A stretch of 64,000 bases of DNA from Candidatus Goldiibacteriota bacterium HGW-Goldbacteria-1 (GCA_002839855.1 PGYV01000001.1:62001-126000); one strand, 5' to 3'. Counted from the first letter of the stretch, positions 35,245 through 43,343 are shown. The notes: generated by a model from the letters alone, not told the origin. Translations and numbers: made by a program.

Positions 35245-35290
35245 ACAGTAAAGAGAGGCAGTGAAGCAGGAGAAGCTTTCTCTTTACTGT
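35245..35290 (-). ncRNA. Structured 3' UTR hairpin of glnK copy 2 (22-nt conserved loop)
   Basis: Stem ACAGTAAAGAGA/TCTCTTTACTGT around the same 22-nt loop (35257-35278) found after glnK copy 1. Compared with copy 1 the stem has four compensated base-pair changes. A separate strong terminator follows at 35201-35232, so this hairpin is not needed merely to end transcription. On the transcript the loop contains UUCUCCUGC, an anti-Shine-Dalgarno-like run. Confidence 0.7.
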
Positions 35291-35298
35291 GTTTATTT

Positions 35299-35640
35299 TT
35301 AACCTATTGCCTTACTTCCTCTTTCTTCTGTCCTTATCCTTACGCACTCTTCCAGCGGAAGAATAAATATCTTTCCGTCGCCTGTCTCGCCTGTCTTTGC
35401 CCCGGCAACTATCGCCTCAACAGCAGGCTCTACAAATTTGTCATTTACCGCTATTTCCAGGCGCAGTTTGCGCAGAAGGTTTCCGGTTTCCCTGACTCCG
35501 CGGTAGACTTCATTGACGCCCATCTGTCTGCCGTGTCCCAGCACTTCACTGACGGTCATCAGGTTTATATCTTTTTTATAAAGCGCCTGTTTTACCTCTT
35601 CCAGCCTGTACGGTTGTATTATCGCTATTATCAGTTTCAT
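35299..35640 (-). CDS. glnK: PII signal-transduction protein, copy 2
   Basis: 113 aa, identical to copy 1 except V49 for I49, with the same Glu at the usual uridylylation position 51 and the B-loop TGETGDGKIF. The start is the ATG at 35640, preceded by AAGGAAGG; the longer frame (MNKKKEGD...) reads through the ribosome-binding site and overlaps the amtB end. It lies 16 nt after amtB copy 2. The near-identity contrasts with clearly diverged AmtB partners, pointing to recent gene conversion or strong constraint on the T-loop. Confidence 0.93.
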   Translation of the reverse strand: MKLIIAIIQPYRLEEVKQALYKKDINLMTVSEVLGHGRQMGVNEVYRGVRETGNLLRKLRLEIAVNDKFVEPAVEAIVAGAKTGETGDGKIFILPLEECVRIRTEERGSKAIG

Positions 35641-35656
35641 GTCGCCTTCCTTTTTT

Positions 35657-36970
35657 TTATTCAATCAGTGTGTATGCCCTTTCATTATGCTGTGACAAAT
35701 CCACTCCGATATTCTCGTCCCTCTCTTTTAATCTTACGCCCATTAAAAGGTCAATCGCCTTGAAAATTATAAAAGTTCCGATAAAACTATATGCAATGGT
35801 TGCGCCGACTGCAACAGCCTGAATACCCAGCTGTTTAGGGTTGCCAAACAAAAGTCCGGTTCCAAGCGCATTTACCGCGGGGTTCGCAAATACACCGGTT
35901 AATAACGGGCCTATCATTCCGCCCACACCGTGCACGCCAAACGCGTCAAGCGAATCATCATATTTAAATTTCATTTTTATAATACTTACCGCTACAAAAC
36001 AAAACATAGACGCAATAACCCCTATTATCAAAGCCGCGCCTGCGTCCACAAATCCGGCAGACGGGGTTATTGTGGCAAGGCCTGCTATCGCGCCTGACAC
36101 GGTTCCAAGCATCGTCGGTTTCCCGTTGCGTATCCATTCAATAACAGCCCATGTTACCGCCGCTGATGACGCGGCCATATTGGTGGTTACAAAAGCATTG
36201 GCCGCGATTCCGTTTGCGCCAAGCGCCGAACCCGCGTTAAACCCAAACCAGCCAAACCATAAAAGCCCCGCGCCAAGCACCGTAAATGGAAGATTATGCG
36301 GTATGGGGCCAAGCGATTCTGTCCCTTTTCTTTTACCGATAACAAACGCAGTAACCAATGCCGCAATCCCGGCGCTTACATGGACAACTATGCCGCCCGC
36401 AAAATCAAGCGCGCCCATTTCCGCAAGCCAGCCGCCTTTTCCCCACACCCAGTGACAGATAGGGTTATAAATAAAAGTCGCCCATAAAACCGTAAATAAA
36501 AGAAAAGATGAAAATTTAACCCTTTCCACAAAAGCGCCAAAAATTAAAGCGGGAGTAATTACAGCAAACATTGCCTGAAATATCATGAAAGCCAGCCCGG
36601 GAATATTCGGCGCGTAATTACTGCCTTCCTGACCCACCCCGTTTAACATAAAGTGCTGAAAACCGCCAATAAAACCGTTGCCTTCGCCAAAACTTAAACT
36701 GTATCCTATTACCATCCACTGCATACTGATAACAGCAAGCGTTATAAACGCTTTCATAAGAACGCTTAAAACATTTTTCTTTCTTACCATCCCGCCGTAA
36801 AAGAAGCCCAGTGCCGGCGTCATAAGCATTACCAGTGCGGCGCTCATTAATACCCAGGCGGTATCAGCGCCGTTAATTCCGGGTACTGCTGCAGATGAAG
36901 TTTCTTCAGCAAATAAAGAAACACCCGCACCCATAAAAACAGCCATAATAACAAACATAAGCCTTTTCAA
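35657..36970 (-). CDS. amtB: Ammonium transporter, copy 2
   Basis: A 437-aa Amt channel with a signal sequence (MKRLMFVIMAVFMGAGVSLFAEE) and the same pore signatures as copy 1: GGIVVHVSAG, DAFGVHGVGG, FGWFGFNAGSALGAN and tail VDLSQHNERAYTLIE. It starts with TTG at 36970: GGAGG (36984-36980) is correctly spaced for it, while the nearby ATG at 36977 is out of frame. The use of TTG may keep translation low. It is the first gene of a two-gene amtB-glnK operon under its own sigma54 promoter, without an OM barrel gene. Confidence 0.94.
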   Translation of the reverse strand: MKRLMFVIMAVFMGAGVSLFAEETSSAAVPGINGADTAWVLMSAALVMLMTPALGFFYGGMVRKKNVLSVLMKAFITLAVISMQWMVIGYSLSFGEGNGFIGGFQHFMLNGVGQEGSNYAPNIPGLAFMIFQAMFAVITPALIFGAFVERVKFSSFLLFTVLWATFIYNPICHWVWGKGGWLAEMGALDFAGGIVVHVSAGIAALVTAFVIGKRKGTESLGPIPHNLPFTVLGAGLLWFGWFGFNAGSALGANGIAANAFVTTNMAASSAAVTWAVIEWIRNGKPTMLGTVSGAIAGLATITPSAGFVDAGAALIIGVIASMFCFVAVSIIKMKFKYDDSLDAFGVHGVGGMIGPLLTGVFANPAVNALGTGLLFGNPKQLGIQAVAVGATIAYSFIGTFIIFKAIDLLMGVRLKERDENIGVDLSQHNERAYTLIE

Positions 36971-37023
36971 TATACATAACCTCCATAAAAAATACTTTTT
37001 AACATAAAACTATTTAACATGTC

Positions 37024-37040
37024 AGCAAAACCCGTGCCAC
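37024..37040 (-). promoter_or_regulatory. Sigma54 promoter of the second amtB-glnK operon
   Basis: The minus strand reads GTGGCACGGGTTTTGCT, with GG and GC exactly 10 nt apart and a perfect TGGCACG block. It is about 55 nt upstream of the TTG start. Confidence 0.94.
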
Positions 37041-37092
37041 ACGCGTATATATTGGGTTATAAACATTTTTGATATTTTCAGACATGAAAATC

Positions 37093-37109
37093 TGATTAGT
37101 TTTTAATCA
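37093..37109. promoter_or_regulatory. 17-bp enhancer palindrome, amtB copy 2
   Basis: TGATTAGTTTTTAATCA fits TGRTTA-N5-TAAYCA. Its centre is about 75 bp upstream of the -12 GC. Confidence 0.82.
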
Positions 37110-37201
37110 GACATTAAGATAGTTTTGGAAAGTGAGTTATGGATGAATAGATTCCAATTATAAACGCACAGAGCGTGCACGCAGAATTTTTTCAGTTAAT
37201 T

Positions 37202-37325
37202 TATTTATGGCTTATACCCTTTTGCTTATTGTCCTATTTATGGCTTATACCCTTTTGCTTATTGTCCTATTTATGGCTTATACCCTTTTGCTTATTATCC
37301 TATTTATGGCTTATACTCTTTGGGC
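37202..37325. repeat. 33-bp minisatellite, about 3.7 copies
   Basis: Units start at 37202, 37235, 37268 and 37301 (TATTTATGGCTTATACCCTT then TTGCTTATTGTCC). The array ends just beyond the 3' end of the activator gene (stop at 37341). The unit is a multiple of 3, so it keeps an open hydrophobic plus-strand frame, but no ribosome-binding site precedes it. Confidence 0.9.
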
Positions 37326-37340
37326 TAACCTCTTATTTTC

Positions 37341-39425
37341 TTATAGCCCGAACTCTTTCATCTTTGCTTTAAGAGTATTGCGGTTTATTCCAAGCATTTC
37401 AGCCGTTTTAGACTTATTATAATCCGTCTTAATAAGCATTTCTTCCATAAGCCTTTTTTCCATGCCGCCTATGACTTTAGCGTATATTTCGCCTTCACTG
37501 GCTTTGTATATTTCACTGTCTAAGTAACCTTTTATGCCTGAATCTTCTTTATCTGTTTTTTTGCCGGCATTTATGGAATCCGGAACAAGCGATATATCAA
37601 TTAAATTGCCCTTTGACATTATTACCGCGCGTTCCAGCGCGTTTTCAAGTTCCCTGATATTGCCCGGCCATTCATACGCCACAAACATATCTTCAGTCTT
37701 TTTATCAAGACCCATTACGTTTTTACCATACATTTTATTAAACTTTTTTATAAAAAAGTCCGACAGCAGCGGTATGTCATCTTTTCTTTCCTTCAGGGAA
37801 GGTAATTTAACATTTATCACGTTAAGCCTGAAATATAAATCACTTCTGAACTTTCCTTCCGCGGAGAGCTTTTCAAGGTCCCTGTTTGTGGCTGATATTA
37901 TCCTTATATCCACCTTTACCGGTTTTTCGCTTCCCAACGGCTCTATCTCTTTTTCCTGTATCGCGCGCAGCAGCTTGCTCTGCAGGTGAAGCGGAATTTC
38001 GCCCACTTCATCCAGAAAAAGCGTGCCGCCGTCCGCTATTTCAAACCTTCCTTTTTTTCTTGCAGCCGCTCCCGTAAACGCCCCTTTTTCATAGCCAAAA
38101 AGCTCTGATTCCAGCAGATTCTCCGGTATTGCGGCGCAGTTGACGCTTATTATCTTTTTGTCCGACCTATCGCTTAAAAAATGCACCACTTTGGCTATAA
38201 GTTCTTTGCCTGTTCCGGTTTCCCCGGTAATTAAAACAGGCGCCATTGTTCCGGCAACAGTTTTTACCTGTTCCATCACTTTTCTAATTGTTTCATTCTT
38301 GCCGACAATATTTTTAACGCTTGATTCTGTTTTAAGTTCTTTTCTTAATTCAGTGTTTTCATCAATAAGTTTTTTTGTTGCTTCTTCCTGGCGCTGGTGG
38401 CTTCTTACCCTGTATGCCAGAAGGGAAGCCAGAAGGGTAAGCGTGTCCGTAATATCATCAAAATTCTCCGCGTCTGAAAACTTTCTTTCAACTGCGATTA
38501 CCCCAAGTACATTTGCCCCGGCCTTAATAGGCGCGGCAATAAATGATATCTGCCCCATTCCCGCGCGCTGAATCTTAAGCCTGTTTAAAAACATCTCTTC
38601 TTTTTCTATATCCTGAATGCCTATTGTCTGCCCTTTTAAAACAGCATTGCCTATGACGCCTTCGCCTATTTTATAGATGCCTTTTTTCATAGCTTCGCCG
38701 CTTATTTTATAGCCCGCTTCCACTTTAAGTGATAATGGATCGTCCTTATCAAACAGCACAAACATACCCCTTAAGATATCCATTTTTTCCCTTAGCACTT
38801 CCATGATGCTGTCAAAAATAACCTTTATATCATCGCCCTCTTCTATTATGTTAAAAGTTTCTATAAGCGTTTCCTGAAGCATCATTTTTGAATGAAGCCT
38901 GTCCCCCATTTCCTGCCGTATTATTATCTGCGCCGCAAGCTCCGATACCATTGTTATCAGTTCCAGGTCCTCTTCGGAAAAAGCATCTTCTTTATTGCTG
39001 TCAATGCTGATAACGCCTATAATCTCATTTTCCGACCTTATGGGCACTGCAATTTCAGACAAAAGCCCTTCTGTCACAGCCACATATAAAGGGTCCTGCC
39101 TGGTATTATTTACAAGTTTTGGAAGCCCGCTCTGCGCCGCCCACCCTGTAATCCCCTCGCCTATTTTTAACTTTGTGCGCCGCGCCACCTTTTCATCTAT
39201 ACCCTTAAACGCTATTATATCCAGTACGCCTTCATCCCTGTTTGTAAGCATAACGCTTCCGGTTTTCGCGCCTGTTAACACAAGGCAGCGTTCCAGAATA
39301 AATTCAAGCAGTTCATTTGTGGTATGCGCTTTGTTCATTTCAACGGCAATATAGTGAACAAGTTTAAGCTTATTAATCCTTGCTTCCAGCCCTGCCTGCA
39401 GGGATAGGTCTGCCTTTTTTGTCAT
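37341..39425 (-). CDS. Sigma54-dependent activator: GAF-GAF-AAA+-Fis
   Basis: A 694-aa bacterial enhancer-binding protein. It has two GAF domains (about 25-165 and 190-345), a short coiled linker, and an AAA+ domain with Walker A GETGTGK (401-407), the sigma54-contacting GAFTGA (448-453) and Walker B TLFLDEVGE. A Fis-type helix-turn-helix ends the protein (YNKSKTAEMLGINRNTLKAKM). There is no receiver domain, so it is NifA/NorR-like rather than NtrC-like and probably senses a small molecule or PII through GAF. It lies between two sigma54 amt operons and divergent from sigma54-driven glnN, so it is the obvious regulator. A constitutive promoter lies at 39458-39486. Confidence 0.93.
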   Translation of the reverse strand: MTKKADLSLQAGLEARINKLKLVHYIAVEMNKAHTTNELLEFILERCLVLTGAKTGSVMLTNRDEGVLDIIAFKGIDEKVARRTKLKIGEGITGWAAQSGLPKLVNNTRQDPLYVAVTEGLLSEIAVPIRSENEIIGVISIDSNKEDAFSEEDLELITMVSELAAQIIIRQEMGDRLHSKMMLQETLIETFNIIEEGDDIKVIFDSIMEVLREKMDILRGMFVLFDKDDPLSLKVEAGYKISGEAMKKGIYKIGEGVIGNAVLKGQTIGIQDIEKEEMFLNRLKIQRAGMGQISFIAAPIKAGANVLGVIAVERKFSDAENFDDITDTLTLLASLLAYRVRSHQRQEEATKKLIDENTELRKELKTESSVKNIVGKNETIRKVMEQVKTVAGTMAPVLITGETGTGKELIAKVVHFLSDRSDKKIISVNCAAIPENLLESELFGYEKGAFTGAAARKKGRFEIADGGTLFLDEVGEIPLHLQSKLLRAIQEKEIEPLGSEKPVKVDIRIISATNRDLEKLSAEGKFRSDLYFRLNVINVKLPSLKERKDDIPLLSDFFIKKFNKMYGKNVMGLDKKTEDMFVAYEWPGNIRELENALERAVIMSKGNLIDISLVPDSINAGKKTDKEDSGIKGYLDSEIYKASEGEIYAKVIGGMEKRLMEEMLIKTDYNKSKTAEMLGINRNTLKAKMKEFGL

Positions 39426-39457
39426 TTTGCTTCTCCTGTTTATACGATACTCTAAAT

Positions 39458-39486
39458 AATATATAACAATATTTGACCACTTTCAA
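39458..39486 (-). promoter_or_regulatory. Sigma70 promoter of the activator gene
   Basis: TTGAAA (39486-39481), a 17-nt spacer and TATATT (39463-39458) on the minus strand. The glnN enhancer palindrome (39495-39511) begins 8 bp upstream of this -35, so bound activator could also affect its own promoter. Confidence 0.65.
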
Positions 39487-39494
39487 CATATTAA

Positions 39495-39511
39495 TGGTTA
39501 TTTTTTAACCA
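39495..39511. promoter_or_regulatory. 17-bp enhancer palindrome, glnN/activator intergenic
   Basis: TGGTTATTTTTTAACCA is an exact palindromic member of the TGRTTA-N5-TAAYCA set. Its centre is 73 bp upstream of the -12 GC of the glnN promoter. Confidence 0.82.
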
Positions 39512-39562
39512 CCTTAACAAATATATTTCCATCTTTCCCCTTTATCTGCTACAATTACGCTA

Positions 39563-39578
39563 TGGCACATAATTTGCT
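39563..39578 (+). promoter_or_regulatory. Sigma54 promoter of glnN
   Basis: TGGCACATAATTTGCT: GG and GC are separated by exactly 10 nt. Transcription should start near 39589, leaving a leader of about 40 nt with SD AAAGAGGTG. Confidence 0.92.
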
Positions 39579-39630
39579 TATATGATATTGAAGGAATAAA
39601 TTAATTAAACTTAAATAAAGAGGTGTAATT

Positions 39631-41754
39631 ATGGCAAAGAAAAAAGCATTAAAAAGTCCTAACCCGGCTGATTGTTTTGGGGAAAATGTTTTTAACGAAA
39701 AGAAGATGAAAGCCCTTCTATCTCCGGCGGTTTTTAAGGAACTAAAGAAGACCCTGGACTTCGGTTTTCCCATGTCAAAATCAACCGCTGACGCAGTGGC
39801 AACAGCGATGAAAGACTGGGCAATTGGCAGGGGCGCCACGCATTACACCCACTGGTTTCAGCCATTAACCGGAATCACCGCCGAAAAGCATGACAGTTTT
39901 ATCAACCCTGTCGCTGACGGCACCATTAAAATGGAATTTTCCGGCAAACAGTTAATTCAGGGCGAACCTGACGCATCATCATTTCCGTCAGGCGGCTTAA
40001 GGGCCACTTTTGAAGCGCGCGGATATACAGCGTGGGACCCCACTTCACCATGTTTCTTAAAAGAAGACGCGGAAGGCGACCTTACGCTTTACATCCCCAC
40101 AGCTTTTTATTCCTACACAGGCGTCGCGCTTGACAAGAAAATTCCCGTGCTGCGTTCAATGGAAGCGGTTTCCAAGCACGCTTTAAGGCTTTTAAAAGCC
40201 CTTGGCAATACCACAACAAAAAAAGTTACACCCACGCTTGGGCCTGAACAGGAATATTTTCTTATTGAAAAAGAGTACTTTATGTCCAGGATGGACTTAA
40301 TAATGACAGGCCGCACGCTTTTTGGCGCGCCGCCTCCCAAGGGACAGGAACTTGAAGACCAGTACTTTGGTTCCATAAAAGACAGGGTCTCTGCATACAT
40401 GACAGACCTTGATCAGGAACTCTGGAAACTTGGAGTACTTTCAAAAACAAGGCATAACGAAGTGGCGCCCGGTCAGTTTGAAAACGCGCCGGTCTTTAAC
40501 ACACTTAACCTTGCAATTGACCACAACCAGATAGTAATGGACACAATGCAGCGCATAGCATTAAGGCACGGCCTTGTCTGCCTGCTTCACGAAAAACCTT
40601 TTAAGGGCGTAAACGGTTCCGGCAAACACAACAACTGGTCTTTAAGCACAGACGACGGACAGAACCTTTTAGAACCCGGCGCAACACCGCATGACAATAT
40701 GCAGTTTTTAATTTTCCTTGCGGCTTTAATCAAGTCAGTTGACAAACACGCGGATATGCTTCGCGGCACATGCGCGTCTGCCGGCAACGACCACAGGCTT
40801 GGCGCCAACGAAGCTCCTCCCGCCATTATTTCAATATATCTGGGAGAGCTGCTGTCAGCCGTACTTGAAAAGATTGAAAAAGGCGAAAAATTCGTGGCTA
40901 AAGACGCTTCTTTCCTTCACATGGGCGTTGACCTTCTTCCGCGCTTCCCGCTTGATAATTCAGACAGAAACAGGACATCGCCTTTTGCCTTTACCGGCAA
41001 CAAGTTTGAATTCAGAATGGTGGGTTCTGCCATGTCATGCGCAAGCCCGAATATAGTGTTAAACACCATAGCCGCGGAATCGTTTGACGAATTCGCGACC
41101 CGCCTTGAAAAATCAAAGAACGTAAAAAAAGAAGCGGCGGCAATTGTGGCTGAAGTTGTTAAAAACCACAAAAAAGTTATTTTCAACGGCAACGGTTATT
41201 CCGCGGAATGGGAAAAAGAAGCGGAAAAACGCGGACTGCCGAATGTTAAAAACTCCGTTGACGCACACAAGGCTTTTACCACTAAAAAAGCAAAAGATGT
41301 TTTTGCCAAATACGGTGTGCTTTCAAACGAAGAACTTCACAGCAGATATGAAATTTACATTGAACAGTACGCCAAGATAATTAACATAGAAGGCCAGACA
41401 GCTTTAAAAATGTCTAAAACACTTTTTATCCCCGCTGTTATCAGATACGCAGAATCACTGTCTGACGCTGTAATTAAGGCAAAGCAGGCTGGAGTTTCAA
41501 CAAAGACACAGTCCCAGCTTTTAGAAGAGATAACTTTCCTTCTTGAATCCGCTTCAAAAAAGACAGCAGTACTTGAAGCAGAACTGGGAAAAGCCGCCAA
41601 AATACAGGAAACTGTAGCAAAAGCAGAGACTTACAGAGACAAGGTTTTCACGGCGTTTACTTCCTTAAGGGAAGACATAGACGCGCTGGAAACAATAATG
41701 CCGGAAGCCGCATGGCCTGTTCCGGTTTATTCGGAAATGCTGTTTAACCTTTAA
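39631..41754 (+). CDS. glnN: Glutamine synthetase type III
   Basis: A 707-aa GSIII, the long dodecameric form, making glutamine from glutamate, ammonium and ATP. Recognisable blocks are the N-terminal GSIII segment (FGENVFNEKKMK...), ATHYTHWFQPLTGITAEKHD, LGPEQEYFLI with catalytic glutamates, HNEVAPGQFE, the ATP-site GSGKHNNWSLST, and NDHRLGANEAPPAI. GSIII lacks the adenylylation loop of GSI, so control here is expected at transcription, by the sigma54 promoter and palindrome upstream. It is the only plus-strand gene of the nitrogen cluster, divergent from its presumed activator. Confidence 0.96.
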   Translation: MAKKKALKSPNPADCFGENVFNEKKMKALLSPAVFKELKKTLDFGFPMSKSTADAVATAMKDWAIGRGATHYTHWFQPLTGITAEKHDSFINPVADGTIKMEFSGKQLIQGEPDASSFPSGGLRATFEARGYTAWDPTSPCFLKEDAEGDLTLYIPTAFYSYTGVALDKKIPVLRSMEAVSKHALRLLKALGNTTTKKVTPTLGPEQEYFLIEKEYFMSRMDLIMTGRTLFGAPPPKGQELEDQYFGSIKDRVSAYMTDLDQELWKLGVLSKTRHNEVAPGQFENAPVFNTLNLAIDHNQIVMDTMQRIALRHGLVCLLHEKPFKGVNGSGKHNNWSLSTDDGQNLLEPGATPHDNMQFLIFLAALIKSVDKHADMLRGTCASAGNDHRLGANEAPPAIISIYLGELLSAVLEKIEKGEKFVAKDASFLHMGVDLLPRFPLDNSDRNRTSPFAFTGNKFEFRMVGSAMSCASPNIVLNTIAAESFDEFATRLEKSKNVKKEAAAIVAEVVKNHKKVIFNGNGYSAEWEKEAEKRGLPNVKNSVDAHKAFTTKKAKDVFAKYGVLSNEELHSRYEIYIEQYAKIINIEGQTALKMSKTLFIPAVIRYAESLSDAVIKAKQAGVSTKTQSQLLEEITFLLESASKKTAVLEAELGKAAKIQETVAKAETYRDKVFTAFTSLREDIDALETIMPEAAWPVPVYSEMLFNL

Positions 41755-41817
41755 GAACAACGGCCGAGGGACGGATGGTCGGAGGGTCAGAGGTTCGGTA
41801 AAACATAAATACATAAT

Positions 41818-41850
41818 AAAAAAGCCCGGCAGAAAAAGCCGGGCTTTTTT
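41818..41850 (+). terminator. Terminator of glnN
   Basis: AAAAAAGCCCGGC/GCCGGGCTTTTTT stem with a 7-nt loop, 63 nt after the glnN stop. The T-run makes it a strong, probably bidirectional terminator. Confidence 0.9.
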
Positions 41851-42060
41851 ATTTTAAATTATGCAGAATTGAATTATTAAATACGTTCTGGTAGGCGCAC
41901 CCTTCAGGGTGCGGCAGTTGAAATCAGCCTGCAATCGGAAATCTCTGCAACAAAGCAAATTTACGAGCATAAGAAGCAGGAACAGTTAAAATCAAAACAA
42001 CGCGCCCTAAAGGACGCGGCTACCAAAACGAAGTACTGACATTTTAAATAACAAACATAT
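41851..42060. repeat. Dispersed repeat spacer after glnN
   Basis: GTAGGCGCACCCTTCAGGGT then GCGGCAG at 41891-41917. It is followed by a GGAAATCTCTGC ... TTTACGAGCATAAGAAGCAG unit (41938-41980) that recurs at 43225 and 60190, and CGCCCTAAAGGACGCGGCTACC at about 42003. No ORF is credible here. Confidence 0.75.
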
Positions 42061-42088
42061 AGATATCACCGAAAACTCTATATCTTTC

Positions 42089-43102
42089 TTAAAACCTTGG
42101 ATTTGTTGCTTTTTTTGTTTTGAATATCCCGTCTAACATCTTTTTTGATTCCCCGCCTGAAAGCGCTTCTGCGGCTGAATTATTACCGGCTTCCACCATT
42201 TTATCAAGGACTTCACGCGAAGTATTATCCGCCGTGAATATTTTTGCCATTTCTTCGGTTACCACAGGCTCTATTCTTAAATACCCCCGTTTAACGTCTT
42301 TAAGCATATTTTCCATCATATAATCAACAGACGCGGACTGCGCGGTCATAAAAAGCCCCATGAAATCCATTCCAAAACTCCAGTCGCGCACTGACATTAA
42401 CTTTTTCTTTCTTTTTAGTTCTTCGGCAAAACTTGCTATGGATACTATTTTTACGTTTTTAAATTTTTTCTTTTTCCCCACAAAGTATTTATATGCTTCT
42501 GTAAACCCCATCATAGCCGGGTTATTTGCCCAAGTACCGCCGTCCACATAGCCGCAATTTTCTTCCCCTGCAAAATCCGGAAAATATTCCGGCAAAAAAG
42601 TCGGCGCGGCAGAAGAGCACGCTACTGCCTGCCACAGTTTAATTCCGCGGTTTTCCTCAAGATTTCTGTGGTGTGGCGTCTTGAATACCCTTGTCACCCC
42701 TTTTGTAACGTTAAATGCGGAAATACACATGAAATTGCCGGCATCAGCAAGCGTCCTTTCGCCGTATATTTCTTTGTACGCCTCCAGAAGCTCTGCATTG
42801 GAATGCTTGCTTGTAAACAGCACCTGTTTTATTTTTCTAAAAAAATCAAGCGGGGTGCCTTCAACATTATGATGAAAAATCTTCACCCCTTTTTCCCTGA
42901 AAAACTGCACCAGTTCTATCCCGCTTATTCCCGAAGTCAGCGCGGCTCCTGTTATTGCCCCTGCAGAAGTGGATGCAATAAGATCAAAATGGTCCGCGGC
43001 TTTTTTTCCGTAGTGCTGTTCCAGCCTTGCAAGCACGGCAGCAGTATATATTCCAAGCAACCCTCCGCCGTCTAATGCCAGTATCCTGAATTCTTTTCCC
43101 AT
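42089..43102 (-). CDS. Patatin-like phospholipase
   Basis: A 337-aa cytoplasmic patatin. The oxyanion loop LDGGGLLGIY is at residues 10-19, and the nucleophile motif STSAG has Ser46, with the usual first glycine replaced by serine. The partner Asp lies in YVDGGTWANNPA near residue 185, completing the Ser-Asp dyad. It should deacylate phospholipids. The start at 43102 is chosen because AAGGGAGGG lies 7-8 nt upstream; the longer frame MFRLCLTAEL... reads through the ribosome-binding site and repeat DNA. No signal peptide, so it acts inside the cell or is exported by an unknown route. Confidence 0.88.
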   Translation of the reverse strand: MGKEFRILALDGGGLLGIYTAAVLARLEQHYGKKAADHFDLIASTSAGAITGAALTSGISGIELVQFFREKGVKIFHHNVEGTPLDFFRKIKQVLFTSKHSNAELLEAYKEIYGERTLADAGNFMCISAFNVTKGVTRVFKTPHHRNLEENRGIKLWQAVACSSAAPTFLPEYFPDFAGEENCGYVDGGTWANNPAMMGFTEAYKYFVGKKKKFKNVKIVSIASFAEELKRKKKLMSVRDWSFGMDFMGLFMTAQSASVDYMMENMLKDVKRGYLRIEPVVTEEMAKIFTADNTSREVLDKMVEAGNNSAAEALSGGESKKMLDGIFKTKKATNPRF

Positions 43103-43119
43103 GATTAACCCTCCCTTAA

Positions 43120-43285
43120 AAAATAGCGTTTTAAGCAATTCAGCCGTTAAGCATAAGCGAAACATTAAACACGTCTTCGCAGGCGCACCACTGCGCCGGA
43201 AGCGCGAGGATGCGGTTGAAGCTAGTTTACGAGCATAAGAAGCAGGGACAGTTAAAACTCCGCGGGCTAAAGACCCGCGGCTACC
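43120..43285. repeat. Composite repeat between patatin and enolase genes
   Basis: AAGCAATTCAGCCGTTAAGC then ATAAGCG, GCAGGCGCACCACTGCGCC, TTTACGAGCATAAGAAGCAG then GGACAG, and CCGCGGGCTAAAGACCCGCG then GCTACC follow one another. These are the same modules, in the same general order, as in the 41.9 and 60.1 kb spacers. Confidence 0.75.
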
Positions 43286-43343
43286 AGAACAAAAAATACC
43301 AAACAGATAATAAAATCAAAACATAAATACAAAAATTAAAAAA

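Noticed and set aside
37175-37372. Open plus-strand frame encoding YLWLIPFCLLS repeats
   Set aside because: It exists only because the 33-bp repeat is a multiple of three, has no ribosome-binding site, and overlaps the end of the activator gene.
32401-41754. Nitrogen-fixation (nif) locus
   Set aside because: The NifA-like activator, PII pairs and sigma54 promoters suggested it, but no nitrogenase or cofactor genes are present; the cluster is explained by ammonium assimilation.
42089-43165. Longer patatin start (MFRLCLTAEL...)
   Set aside because: The extra 21 codons cover the ribosome-binding site and a dispersed repeat; the ATG at 43102 has a well-placed AAGGGAGGG.
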